The notes below the pieces were generated by a model that saw nothing but the letters and a program-made list of their open reading frames with translations, was not told where the DNA came from and ran no database searches. A stretch of DNA of 64,000 nucleotides, taken from an uncultured Akkermansia sp. (GTDB lineage: Bacteria > Verrucomicrobiota > Verrucomicrobiia > Verrucomicrobiales > Akkermansiaceae). The stretch lies in contig CANPYO010000001.1 of NCBI GenBank assembly GCA_947588645.1, positions 23,571-87,570 of the forward strand. Reading direction: 5' to 3'. A program made the translations under genes and the position numbers. Below are positions 30,912-39,901 of the stretch, piece after piece (the first letter of the stretch is position 1; each line of letters starts with the position of its first letter).

Positions 30912-31901
30912 TCAAGGTACAGGTACTTTCGAGAGGATGCGGTCAATGACATCGTCTGCCGTCACATTGGCGGCTTCGGCCTCATAAGAGAGGAGGATGC
31001 GGTGACGCAGGATGTCATGCGCCAGATCCTTCACATCCTGCGGGGTCACATAAGCGCGCTGGTGGGTGAAGGCAAGCGCCTTGGAGGCCAGAGCTATGTT
31101 GATGGTAGCGCGTGGAGAAGCGCCTGCGCGTACCATGCCGGACAGCGAGCGATCCACCTTTTCCGGTGTGCGGGTCGTGCGCACCAGGTCTACGATGTAG
31201 TGCTGCACCGCCGGGTCGATGAATATCTTATCCACCAGCTCGCGGGATGCCTCAATATCCTGAGCCTCCACGACCGGGTGCGTCGTGGGAACAGGTCCGG
31301 TTCGCCCCATCAGGGTGAGTACTTGCAATTCCTCGTCGCGCGAGGGATAGTCGACGACCACCTTAAAGAGGAAGCGATCCAGCTGCGCCTCGGGAAGCTG
31401 GTAGGTGCCTTCCTGTTCGATCGGGTTTTGCGTGGCAAGCACGAGGAAGGGATTGGGCAGGGTGTAGCTGGTCTCGCCCAAGGTTACCTGGCGCTCCTGC
31501 ATGGCCTCCAACAGCGCACTTTGCACTTTGGCGGGCGCGCGGTTAATTTCATCCGCCAAAACCAAATTGGCAAAGATAGGACCTTTTTTGGGCGAAAATT
31601 GATGCAGCTCAGGGTTGTATATCATGGTGCCCACCAGGTCTGCGGGCAGAAGATCCGGCGTGAATTGAACGCGGGAAAAATTGGCGTGCATCGCCCCGGC
31701 CAGCGTTTTCACGGACAGGGTCTTGGCTAGCCCCGGAACGCCCTCCAGCAGGACATGACCCTTGCAGAGCAAGCTCAGGATGAGGCGAGAAATGAGAGCC
31801 TGCTGCCCCACCACGACTTTGCTGATTTCGATTTTGAGTGTGCTGATCCAAGAAGAGCGGCGCACGATGAGGTCGGTTAATTCTTGGGTATTCGTTTCCA
31901 T
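30912..31901 (-). CDS. MoxR-family AAA+ ATPase
   Basis: LLEGVPGLAKTL (Walker A), VLADEINRAPAKVQSALLEAMQERQVT, LATQNPIEQEGTYQLPEAQLDRFLF. Confidence 0.96.
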   Translation of the reverse strand: METNTQELTDLIVRRSSWISTLKIEISKVVVGQQALISRLILSLLCKGHVLLEGVPGLAKTLSVKTLAGAMHANFSRVQFTPDLLPADLVGTMIYNPELHQFSPKKGPIFANLVLADEINRAPAKVQSALLEAMQERQVTLGETSYTLPNPFLVLATQNPIEQEGTYQLPEAQLDRFLFKVVVDYPSRDEELQVLTLMGRTGPVPTTHPVVEAQDIEASRELVDKIFIDPAVQHYIVDLVRTTRTPEKVDRSLSGMVRAGASPRATINIALASKALAFTHQRAYVTPQDVKDLAHDILRHRILLSYEAEAANVTADDVIDRILSKVPVP

Positions 31902-31912
31902 ACGCTCCCCCT

Positions 31913-31940
31913 AGCATAGCACGTTGCCCCCGTATTTCAA
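31913..31940 (-). promoter_or_regulatory. Promoter of moxR/bat operon
   Basis: Minus strand TTGAAA-N16-TATGCT, 11 nt from ATG. Confidence 0.55.
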
Positions 31941-31982
31941 GCTGCATCTTGCAGTCTGACACAATTTGACAGGTCTTACCAC

Positions 31983-32229
31983 GGCAAACGCATTGGAAAT
32001 ACGTTTGCCTATGTACGAGGTACGATTTTCGATGTACGATTTGCAAATAATGCGGAGCGTAAGCGAAGGTGGCGGATAAAACAAGGTTCGGGCATGGTTA
32101 CAAAGGGACGGGAAGCGAAGCGGTCGATTTCTAACCAACTCCGCGTGTCGCTTTCGAAACACGCGCTTCGCTACCCCCGCGAGCCGGAGGCGAGCCACTC
32201 TTCTAAATCGTAAATCGTAAATCGTAAAT
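31983..32229. repeat. Composite element: hairpin GGCAAACGCATTGGAAATACGTTTGCC + heptamer arrays, inverted heptamer array at far end
   Basis: ggcaaacgcattggaaatacgtttgcctatgTACGAGGTACGATTTTCGATGTACGATTTG … AAATCGTAAATCGTAAATCGTAAATG. Confidence 0.85.
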
Positions 32230-32237
32230 GACTTGTC

Positions 32238-33005
32238 TTACAGACTGAGGCGGTCGGTAATGACGTCGGTGATGGGGCGGTTTTGGATTTTCTCGCTCAG
32301 GATGCCGTCACCGAGTATGTCGGGCGAGCAATAGCGGATAAGCTTGCCGAGCCGCTCAGCCCAACTGCGCAGGTTCACATCGGCATTGCCCGTTCTTTTG
32401 TAAGCATCCGCAGAGATGAGTCGAGCTGCCTTGCGATTGCTATCCTTGCAGGCGAACAGAAGTTGTCCGGTTTTGACGTCACGGATGGTGAGTTCAATGC
32501 ATATATCGCCTTCGGCAAATTTACCGACCACGCCGGTGACGCCGGGAACTTTGATAAAATTGCCGCTGATTTTGGAGAGAATGCGCAGGACAGGATACTG
32601 GGGGCGAAAGTGAACGAGCGCCATATCGACGCGAATATCGGCCGTAGTTGGGTCATCCGTCAAAGTCCAATTGTGCTTGTTGGCCTCGTTCCCTTCCCTC
32701 AAAGCTTTGCCAAGGGATTCCACCATGTAATGCTGCATCTGGGGAACCATAAGGGGCGCTAATTCCGGTTCATCCTTCTCAACTTTGGAAATATCCAGCG
32801 GCGCAATGTAAATGGAGCCTTCCTTCTGGTTGAGATAGGGATTGCCGCGACCCCAAGACCAGGCGCCGTTGAGGGAGATTTTTATGGAACGGCGCAACTG
32901 CACGTCGTACAGACCACTCTCGGAGGTGAGGGTATGTTGCTGCGCACAGGAGACACACAGCAGAGAAGCCAGGATAAGCAGAACAACGTATCGAACACTG
33001 GTCAT
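32238..33005 (-). CDS. Putative lipoprotein (DUF3313-like)
   Basis: Lipobox …LASLLCVSCAQQ; single domain with SIKISLNGAWSWGRGN…ADIRVDMALVHFRP; family call from general resemblance only. Confidence 0.65.
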   Translation of the reverse strand: MTSVRYVVLLILASLLCVSCAQQHTLTSESGLYDVQLRRSIKISLNGAWSWGRGNPYLNQKEGSIYIAPLDISKVEKDEPELAPLMVPQMQHYMVESLGKALREGNEANKHNWTLTDDPTTADIRVDMALVHFRPQYPVLRILSKISGNFIKVPGVTGVVGKFAEGDICIELTIRDVKTGQLLFACKDSNRKAARLISADAYKRTGNADVNLRSWAERLGKLIRYCSPDILGDGILSEKIQNRPITDVITDRLSL

Positions 33006-33011
33006 GAGCCA

Positions 33012-33040
33012 ATCATATCACAATCTGAGCCGTGTTGCAA
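33012..33040 (-). promoter_or_regulatory. Promoter of lipoprotein gene, 6 nt from ATG
   Basis: Minus strand TTGCAA-N17-TATGAT-N6-ATG. Confidence 0.65.
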
Positions 33041-33061
33041 TACCACCAAGGAAAACGCCAG

Positions 33062-33290
33062 GGCAAACGCATTAGAAAATGCGTTTGCCTATGTACGATT
33101 TACGATTTACGATTTGTTAATAATGTGCGCGTTGCGCAGATTTTTTCGGATCATTAATGTATGCTGAGATCCCTTTAGAGCCATCATCATAATGACTGCT
33201 TCTTGTCACGATTTTTGATACGTATAAACGTTGATATCAGCCAATAAGAGTATTTCCTCTGTCGATTAACTTCTCTCAAATGCGTTTGCC
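33062..33290. repeat. Full-length ~229 bp element (copy R1): terminal hairpin, three heptamers, ~185 bp core, right terminal repeat AAATGCGTTTGCC
   Basis: Near-identical to 39639-39852 (about 7 substitutions over the ~185 bp core by eye). Confidence 0.92.
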
Positions 33291-33337
33291 TATGTACGAT
33301 GTACGATTTGGAAAATTCCCGTGCTTGCGCGCGAATT
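33291..33337. repeat. Heptamers plus AATTCCCGTGCTTGCGCGCGAATTTT hairpin module, ending at the uvrA-paralog stop codon
   Basis: tatgTACGATGTACGATTTGGAAAATTCCCGTGCTTGCGCGCGAATTTT; cognates at 23760-23790 and 49621-49655. Confidence 0.8.
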
Positions 33338-35776
33338 TTACGGTTTGCCGGCAGAAACAATGCGACCTCCTTCGTCACCGGCGCCCGGTCCGAGTTGCAC
33401 CAGGTAATCGGCGCGGGAGAGCATGCCGGGGTGGTGCTCGATGCACAGGATGGTATGCCCGGCATCGCGCAGACGATAGATGGCACGTAGCAGTTGATCC
33501 ACCTCTGCAAAGTGCAGACCGGTGGTAGGCTCATCCAAGATGAAGAGGAGTTTTTTCTCGTGCAGAGCGCGCAGGTTGCGGGATGGGCCTGCTTTGGCCA
33601 GATAAGTGGCTAGTTTGACTCGTTGCGCTTCCCCGCCGGAGAGTGTTTCTGCAGCCCGGTCGAGAGGCAGGTAGCCCAATCCGATGTCGTGCATAGCTTG
33701 AAGAATGGAGACTGCCGCGGGAATGCTTGAAAAAAAGGAGAGGGCATCCTGCACGGTGAGGGCAAGCGCTTGAGCAATCGATTTGCCGCGCCAAGTGACC
33801 TCCAGCGTTTCGCGGTTGTACCGGGCGCCGTGGCAGGCATCGCAGGGGGTGTGGAGATCTGCCAGGAAGTTCATATCTACCTCCAGGAAGCCTGTGCCGC
33901 TGCAACGCTCGCAACGCCCCCCGCGCACATTCAGCGAAAAGCGAGCCGGCGTGTACCCGCGCGCACGCGACAGAGGCAGGCGCGCGTAGAGCGGTCGAAG
34001 CACATCCAATAAGCCTGTGGCTGTGGCGGGAGTGGAACGTCCACCGCTGCCGATGGGGCTCTGATCCACCACGACAGCACGCTGGATGTTTTGTGCCCCG
34101 CTGAGTTTGCCGGTCTTGAGTGCGGGAACGAGGCAATCGTGCACCAACGTACTTTTGCCCGAGCCGCCGGGACCTGCCAGACAGGTGAAGGCGGCAATGG
34201 GAAAGCTGAAGTCGATGTTTTTCAGGTTGTGCGCGCTGGCGCGGTGCAGGGTGAGCCATCCGTATTCACCGGGGGTGATGGGCGCGGGGTGAGCGTAGGT
34301 GCAGCGACCCGCGAGCCAAGCGCCGGTGGGCGAGTCCGGGTTATCCATGAGCTGCGCGCAGGTGCCGGTGGCCACAATGCGACCGCCTTCCGGACCGCTG
34401 CCGGGACCCATTTCCACGATGAGATCTGCGGCGCGCAACAGTTCAGCATCATGCTCCACGACAAGGATCGTGTTTCCCTTGTCGCGCAAGCGTTGCAACG
34501 CGAGGATAAGCCGTTTGGTTTCGGAGGAATGCAGACCGATGGTGGGTTCATCCAGCACGTACAGCACGCCGGAGAGACCTCCGCCGATTTGTCCGGCCAG
34601 GCGAGCGCGTTGCAGTTCACCGCCCGAAAGTGTCGTGGCCGGACGGTCAAGAGTCAGGTAGCCCAAGCCGAGCTCGTGCAAACACACCAACCGTGTGCGC
34701 AGAGCATCCAGAGCAGGGCGAAGTGCACGGGAGAACACCGTGGGCAGGGAAAGCGAATCCAGCAGCTCCAAGTTATGCTGCACGGTAATGTGGCAAAAGT
34801 CGCCGAGGCCGATTTCACGCTCACCAAAGCGCAGAGTGACGGCCAGGGCGGTGGGATTCAGGCGCATGCCGCCGCATGCCGGGCAAGTCATGAGCGCTTT
34901 CTTGCGATTTTCGACGACACCTCGTCCTCCGCATTTTGGGCATGCGCCGCTCGACGAAAAGGGGGAGAAAAGTTCCGGGCTGAGATCCGGCAGAGTGAAC
35001 CCTGTGTGTTCATTGCGAAAGCGTGTGTGATAGGTGCTCAGCTGCGGTTCCGTTTGCCCGGGAGCTTGCGTCAATGCGCGCACTTCATCCGGACAAATCC
35101 GAAGCGCATTTTGAAGAGAGTCTGCCAGGCGTGAAAAATTATCCGGTTTGACGACGAGGCGATCCACCACCAGCTCCAGCGCCGCCTCCGGGGGCAGGGG
35201 GGTGTCCTCCAGCTCGTCCAGGTCGCGCAGCTCGCCATTCACCCGCAGGCGCAGGTAGCCGGCTTTGCGCAGTTGCAAGGTGTTCAGCTTGTCCTCCTCA
35301 TCGTTCCATTTCTTGTCCAAGGGCGCGAGCATGGTGAGCCGCGTGCCATCGGGCAGCTCGCAGAGTCTGGCGGAGATTTCGTCCGGGCTGAGTCGGGTGA
35401 GCGCCTCGCCTGTGACGGGGTCGTGCGGCGTTCCGATGGCAGCGTAAATGATGCGCAGGTAGTCGAGAGATTCTGTGATACTGCCCAACACGGCACGGGA
35501 AGTAGAAACGGGAAGTCCTTGCTCCAGGCACAGGGCGGGGGGCAGCCCCTCAATGCTCTCCACCTCAGGACGGGCGGGACGAGCCATCATCCTCCGTGCA
35601 GCGGGGGAGAGACAATCCAGAAAACGGCGACGCGACTCAGCAAAGAGTGTGTCGCGCGCCAGCGTGCTCTTGCCGGAACCACTCGGCCCGGCCAGCGCAA
35701 TGAGCTTTCCTGCCGGCAGACTCAAATCGATGTGCCGAAGCGTATTGAGGGAGGCCCCACTGATACGAATGTCCAT
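33338..35776 (-). CDS. UvrA paralog (UvrA2-like, 812 aa)
   Basis: Two ABC ATPase halves: GPSGSGKST, GPGGSGKST; TLSGGELQRARLA, TLSGGEAQRVKLATYL; zinc motifs CPKCGGRGVVENRKKALMTCPACGG and CERCSGTGFLEVDM…CDACHG. Confidence 0.9.
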   Translation of the reverse strand: MDIRISGASLNTLRHIDLSLPAGKLIALAGPSGSGKSTLARDTLFAESRRRFLDCLSPAARRMMARPARPEVESIEGLPPALCLEQGLPVSTSRAVLGSITESLDYLRIIYAAIGTPHDPVTGEALTRLSPDEISARLCELPDGTRLTMLAPLDKKWNDEEDKLNTLQLRKAGYLRLRVNGELRDLDELEDTPLPPEAALELVVDRLVVKPDNFSRLADSLQNALRICPDEVRALTQAPGQTEPQLSTYHTRFRNEHTGFTLPDLSPELFSPFSSSGACPKCGGRGVVENRKKALMTCPACGGMRLNPTALAVTLRFGEREIGLGDFCHITVQHNLELLDSLSLPTVFSRALRPALDALRTRLVCLHELGLGYLTLDRPATTLSGGELQRARLAGQIGGGLSGVLYVLDEPTIGLHSSETKRLILALQRLRDKGNTILVVEHDAELLRAADLIVEMGPGSGPEGGRIVATGTCAQLMDNPDSPTGAWLAGRCTYAHPAPITPGEYGWLTLHRASAHNLKNIDFSFPIAAFTCLAGPGGSGKSTLVHDCLVPALKTGKLSGAQNIQRAVVVDQSPIGSGGRSTPATATGLLDVLRPLYARLPLSRARGYTPARFSLNVRGGRCERCSGTGFLEVDMNFLADLHTPCDACHGARYNRETLEVTWRGKSIAQALALTVQDALSFFSSIPAAVSILQAMHDIGLGYLPLDRAAETLSGGEAQRVKLATYLAKAGPSRNLRALHEKKLLFILDEPTTGLHFAEVDQLLRAIYRLRDAGHTILCIEHHPGMLSRADYLVQLGPGAGDEGGRIVSAGKP

Positions 35777-35784
35777 GGCTTGCG

Positions 35785-36465
35785 TCAGGATGAGGAATCG
35801 GGAATCTCCCGAATGCCGATGTGCCGACCGCCGGAGTCAACCTGCAGGTATGGCGTGCAGCAGGGTCCGTTGAGCTTACCTCCGGGGTATATATGCACGG
35901 AGTCGCGGGCGTACACGCGCCCGCTGAGCGCACCGTGCACATCGGCGTGCTCGACAGAGATGCCCGGCTGCACTTCCGCTTTTGCTCCACGCTGCACGAT
36001 AAGCTCATCGGCAATGAGGTTGCCTCCCACAGTAGCGTGTCCTACCAGCGTGATGGTTCCCGTCGCTCGTATGTTTCCTGCCACTCGCCCCGCTCCATGC
36101 AGGTGGTGGCATACGATATCCAGTCCGGAAAGCTCCACTCCGGCCGGTATTTTCACGTTCCCGAGCGTGCGCACGTGCAGTCGGTGCGTGCCGGGCTTGA
36201 GCGTAATGTTGTCCGTATTCAGGTGAGCAAAGCAGTTGGGACACGCCGCAGAAAGTGCGGCAGCGGGAATGCTGCATGTCTTGCCGCATTCGTAGCACAC
36301 GATCTCGCGCATGGGAACGGCGACACGCGACTCACGCTCCACGGGAGGCGCGAGAGGATCACGCCGCCTGTGCCCACCCTGTGCCAAATAGCCGGAGAAA
36401 CCGGGAGCCTCCAGCGGTCGGGTGATGAAGCCCGAGTCTGCAGAGGTCATCCTCGCTTCGATCAT
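35785..36465 (-). CDS. Bactofilin-type polymer-forming protein with N-terminal Cys4 zinc-ribbon-like motif
   Basis: CYECGKTCSIPAAALSAACPNC then repetitive GNVKIPAGVELSGLDIVCHHLHGAGRVAGNIRATGTITLVGHATVGGNLIADELIVQRGA. Confidence 0.8.
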   Translation of the reverse strand: MIEARMTSADSGFITRPLEAPGFSGYLAQGGHRRRDPLAPPVERESRVAVPMREIVCYECGKTCSIPAAALSAACPNCFAHLNTDNITLKPGTHRLHVRTLGNVKIPAGVELSGLDIVCHHLHGAGRVAGNIRATGTITLVGHATVGGNLIADELIVQRGAKAEVQPGISVEHADVHGALSGRVYARDSVHIYPGGKLNGPCCTPYLQVDSGGRHIGIREIPDSSS

Positions 36466-37094
36466 ACCAAGAGATTGGAGGCGTCTTCATCGGCAGAAGA
36501 GGAAGTACGCCTGACGCTCTTCCTGGGTGAGGACGCCGGTGATTTGAGGGGAGCGGTGATACCGAGGTTAGCGCCTGCCTGGACGTGGCCGACAATCTGA
36601 GCTCCCTCCTGAATGGCGATACTGTTTGCAGTGACATCTCCCTGCAATTCAGCGGTGGAGGAGAGTTCAACGCGGTCAGAAACTACAACGTTGCCGATAA
36701 CCTTGCCATGGATAATGGCGCTCTTTGTGCGGATAGCCGGCTGGTTCTTGTCCGTACCGGAAATCTTAGCGTTGGCTCCCACAGTGAGCACTCCATCAGA
36801 TACTATCTCGCCTTCCACGATACCGTCCACCAGCAAGTCGTCCGTGAAACGCAGAGTGCCTATCACGGTGACATCAGAGTTGAGCACATTGCTGTTGGAA
36901 GAGGAGGGAATATCCGGCGAGGACTCGCCAAAGGGGGATAAATCAGACTCCCTCGTGGCGTAAAAGTCGGAAGCCGGATCAGCGGGATCGCCCGCAGGGG
37001 CATCCCACGGCGAACTAACGGAGTCTTTAGAAAAATCGGACGACGCCTTATAATCGGGCTCTGAATTGCTCTTGGTGTTGTTGAAGAATGGCAT
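36462..37094 (-). CDS. Bactofilin family protein
   Basis: VTVIGTLRFTDDLLVDGIVEGEIVSDGVLTVGANAKISG…IIHGKVIGNVVVSDRVELSSTAELQGDV; start set at MPFFNNTKSN; ATGA overlap with next gene. Confidence 0.9.
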   Translation of the reverse strand: MPFFNNTKSNSEPDYKASSDFSKDSVSSPWDAPAGDPADPASDFYATRESDLSPFGESSPDIPSSSNSNVLNSDVTVIGTLRFTDDLLVDGIVEGEIVSDGVLTVGANAKISGTDKNQPAIRTKSAIIHGKVIGNVVVSDRVELSSTAELQGDVTANSIAIQEGAQIVGHVQAGANLGITAPLKSPASSPRKSVRRTSSSADEDASNLLV

Positions 37095-37404
37095 GATAGG
37101 AAGCGGGTTGAATCTTGTGCGCGGAGTTCGCAGAGATGCTCCGCTCATACGCGCTTCATCCTACCCGAATGCGTGCTTTTTGTCCATCCGAAAGTGCGTC
37201 TTGACTCGTTTTTTTTGCATGTCGCATGTTCGACGTGTTGAGTACATCCGTCCGAGTATAATTTTTCCATTCCCATTCGACATTTTTCCCACGCGTTTCA
37301 TGGAAAATGAATGGCGGAAACGTCCCCCCATTTGCCTCCGTTCCCGTTTCAGCTTTGCAAGTTCAAATCGTAATTGTAAGAATCGCAACTGATTTCTTTC
37401 ACGA

Positions 37405-38076
37405 TCAGACTTCGGCCGTATAAATAGCAGCGATGCCCCCGCAGAGTGGCAGGTGCGTGGGGCAGATGAACCCGGCTCCTCGCATCAGCGCCAGCATGGC
37501 CTCCCCGCTCGGAAATTGCTCAATGCTCTGTCCCAAGTAGGCGTACGCGGTGCGCTTGCCGGTGAGCAGGGTAGCCAGATGCGGCAGAATGTGGTGCAAA
37601 TACAATCGGTAGGGTTCCCTGGCTATGCCATCGGGAAGGGAAAAATCAAGCACGAGCAGGTGCCCGCCAGATTTCAGCACCCGCTTAAACTCACGCAGCG
37701 CCTCTGCGTAGTTCGGCAGATTGCGCAAGCCGAAAGCGATGGTAAGCGCGTCAAATGAGGCGTCTGCAAATGGCATATGCATGGCATCCGCTCGCAAGGT
37801 GTGAGTGAGCCCTCGTCGCCGTGCGATGGCGAGCATGGGTTCGCAGAAATCGAGACCGAGCACATGGGTCTCGGGTAACTCTCGGCGGATATCCAGCGCC
37901 AAGTCGCCTGTACCCGTGGCGACATCCAACAGGTCGGAAGGGTGCCAATCTGCGACGATCTGTACGGCACGCGAGCGCCAAAGTATATCTGCCCCCAGTG
38001 AGAGTATGTGGTTGGCCGCGACGTAGCGCGAGGCAATGGCACTGAATGTGTCGTGGACGAATTGCGGGTCGACCAT
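37405..38076 (-). CDS. ubiE: Demethylmenaquinone/ubiquinone methyltransferase
   Basis: VHDTFSAIASRYVAANHILSLGADILWR, LLDVATGTGDLALDI, DALTIAFGLRNLPNYAEALREFKRVLKSGGHLLVLDFS. Confidence 0.93.
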   Translation of the reverse strand: MVDPQFVHDTFSAIASRYVAANHILSLGADILWRSRAVQIVADWHPSDLLDVATGTGDLALDIRRELPETHVLGLDFCEPMLAIARRRGLTHTLRADAMHMPFADASFDALTIAFGLRNLPNYAEALREFKRVLKSGGHLLVLDFSLPDGIAREPYRLYLHHILPHLATLLTGKRTAYAYLGQSIEQFPSGEAMLALMRGAGFICPTHLPLCGGIAAIYTAEV

Positions 38077-38082
38077 GGCGCC

Positions 38083-39303
38083 TCAGGAAAGAATGTGAGC
38101 GATCAGCGCATCAGCGTAGTCAGACGTACTCAGAGCAGAAGCTCCCGGAATGAGGGCGGCCAGATCTGCAGTGACCTGGTGGGCGGCGAGGGCAGCCTGA
38201 AGTCCGCGCAGCAAGGCATTCGCCGCCTCGTTCCAGCCGATGTAACTGAGCATCATTTGAGCAGAAAGCAGGAAGGAACTCGGATTCACCTTATTCAGAT
38301 TCGCCAGAGCGGGCGCCGTTCCGTGTGTGGCCTCAAAGATGGCGTGACCTGTGCAGTAATTGATGTTGGCGCCGGGGGAGATGCCGATGCCGCCCACTTG
38401 CGCCGCGAGAGCATCCGAGCAATAATCGCCATTCAGGTTGAGGGTAGCAATTACGGAGTGTTCTGCCGGGTGCAACAGGATTTCTTGCAAAAAGGCATCA
38501 CAAATGCAGTCTTTGATGATGATGCCGCAAGGAAGCTGTCGCCAGGATCCTTTGCCGTAAGGGACAGCGCCGAACTCACGCTCGGCGAGCGCGTATCCCC
38601 AATCGCGAAATGCTCCCTCGGTGAACTTCATGATATTGCCCTTATGCACCAGGGTGACGCTGGGGAGTTGATGGTCGATAGCGTACTGGATGGCCGCACG
38701 CACGAGTCGCTCCGTCCCCTCGCGCGAGACAGGTTTGATGCCGAAGCCGCTCGTCTGTGGAAAACGAATTTTTGCTACGCTGTCCGGGAAGGTAGCGCTC
38801 AGCCAATCGCGCAGGGTTTGGGCTTCCGAAGAGTCTGCTGCGAACTCAATACCTGCGTATATGTCCTCCGTATTCTCGCGGAAAACGACCATATCCACCA
38901 GCTCAGGGTGCTTCACGGGCGTTTCCAGTCCGCGAAAATAGCGTACCGGACGCACGCAGCAATACAGATCAAGACCTTGACGAAGAGCCACATTCAACGA
39001 ACGAATGCCCCCGCCTACCGGAGTGGTGAGGGGACCCTTGATACCTACCAAAAAATCGCGAAACACGTGCATCGTTTCTTCCGGCAGCCAAGTTCCCAAC
39101 GTATCGTATGCTTTTTGCCCGGCAAGCACTTCCATCCAGTCGATGCTGCGAGTGTCAGAGTATGCCGATCGCACGGCTGCGTCGATGACCGGTTGCGAGG
39201 CTCGCCAGATATCCGGCCCGGAACCATCGCCGATGATGAAGGGAATAGTGGGATGGGGCGGCACGACGAGACCGCTGGGCTGCATACGGATGGGATTGCT
39301 CAT
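38083..39303 (-). CDS. icd: NADP-dependent isocitrate dehydrogenase
   Basis: [86 protein letters not shown]; start set at [11 protein letters not shown]. Confidence 0.96.
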   Translation of the reverse strand: MSNPIRMQPSGLVVPPHPTIPFIIGDGSGPDIWRASQPVIDAAVRSAYSDTRSIDWMEVLAGQKAYDTLGTWLPEETMHVFRDFLVGIKGPLTTPVGGGIRSLNVALRQGLDLYCCVRPVRYFRGLETPVKHPELVDMVVFRENTEDIYAGIEFAADSSEAQTLRDWLSATFPDSVAKIRFPQTSGFGIKPVSREGTERLVRAAIQYAIDHQLPSVTLVHKGNIMKFTEGAFRDWGYALAEREFGAVPYGKGSWRQLPCGIIIKDCICDAFLQEILLHPAEHSVIATLNLNGDYCSDALAAQVGGIGISPGANINYCTGHAIFEATHGTAPALANLNKVNPSSFLLSAQMMLSYIGWNEAANALLRGLQAALAAHQVTADLAALIPGASALSTSDYADALIAHILS

Positions 39304-39307
39304 TTTC

Positions 39308-39577
39308 TTATTCATCATCGGCGTTTTCATCTTCCAACTCTTCATCATCCTCTATGTACTGAGCCGTGGTAGAGTAAACAGGCTCGGTCTTCACTTGTTT
39401 CACGGCTGCCGGTTCGGATGACTCCGGAGTTTGGCTGTTCAGGTGACAATACACGAAAACGGAGGCCACAACGAGCGGAGGAAGAATGTAGAAAAGAACG
39501 CCTTGCCCCCTCTTTTTTACCTCGGCGGTTTCTATTTTAAAATCGAAGACTGGTTGGTTGTTTGCAGAAGGTGCCAT
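39308..39577 (-). CDS. Small single-pass membrane protein with acidic tail, unknown function
   Basis: Compact spacing upstream of icd; [23 protein letters not shown]; acidic tail [15 protein letters not shown]. Confidence 0.65.
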   Translation of the reverse strand: MAPSANNQPVFDFKIETAEVKKRGQGVLFYILPPLVVASVFVYCHLNSQTPESSEPAAVKQVKTEPVYSTTAQYIEDDEELEDENADDE

Positions 39578-39588
39578 AACTCGGACGC

Positions 39589-39617
39589 ATCATAACACCA
39601 TTCAGCTTTTTTGGCAA
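39589..39617 (-). promoter_or_regulatory. Promoter for 89-aa gene/icd/ubiE
   Basis: Minus strand TTGCCA-N17-TATGAT-N11-ATG. Confidence 0.6.
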
Positions 39618-39638
39618 GTGAAGACTACATCCGCGCAG

Positions 39639-39852
39639 GGCAAACGCATTAGAAAATGCGTTTGCTATGTACGATTTATTAATAATGTGCGCGTTGCGCA
39701 GGTTTTTTCGGATCATTAATGTATGCCGAGATCCCTTTAGAGCCATCATCATAATGACCTCTTCTTGTCACGATTTTTGATACATATAAACATTGATATC
39801 AGCCAATAAGAGTATTTCCTCTGTCGATTAACTTCTCTTAAATGCGTTTGCC
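39639..39852. repeat. Full-length element (copy R2), ~214 bp, with one heptamer where copy R1 has three
   Basis: GGCAAACGCATTAGAAAATGCGTTTGC…TTCTCTTAAATGCGTTTGCC. Confidence 0.92.
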
Positions 39853-39865
39853 GTGTACGAAGCAC

Positions 39866-39895
39866 TTGACATGTCAGGAGGGTGTGTGGTAGCGT
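39866..39895 (+). promoter_or_regulatory. Promoter of rph, 6 nt from ATG
   Basis: TTGACA-N18-TAGCGT-N6-ATG. Confidence 0.5.
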
Positions 39896-39901
39896 GGTGA
39901 C

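Noticed and set aside
31983-32229. Possible CRISPR-like array from heptamer repeats
   Set aside because: Period is 7 bp with no spacers and no cas genes nearby.
33187-33534. ORF ending …THLREVNRQRKYSYWLISTFIRIKNRDKKQSL, shared with 39749..39961
   Set aside because: Similarity comes from the repeated core element; ORFs start in unrelated flanking sequence (one inside the UvrA-paralog gene), so it is not a conserved gene.
38008-39372. 454-aa plus-strand ORF
   Set aside because: Antisense to icd.
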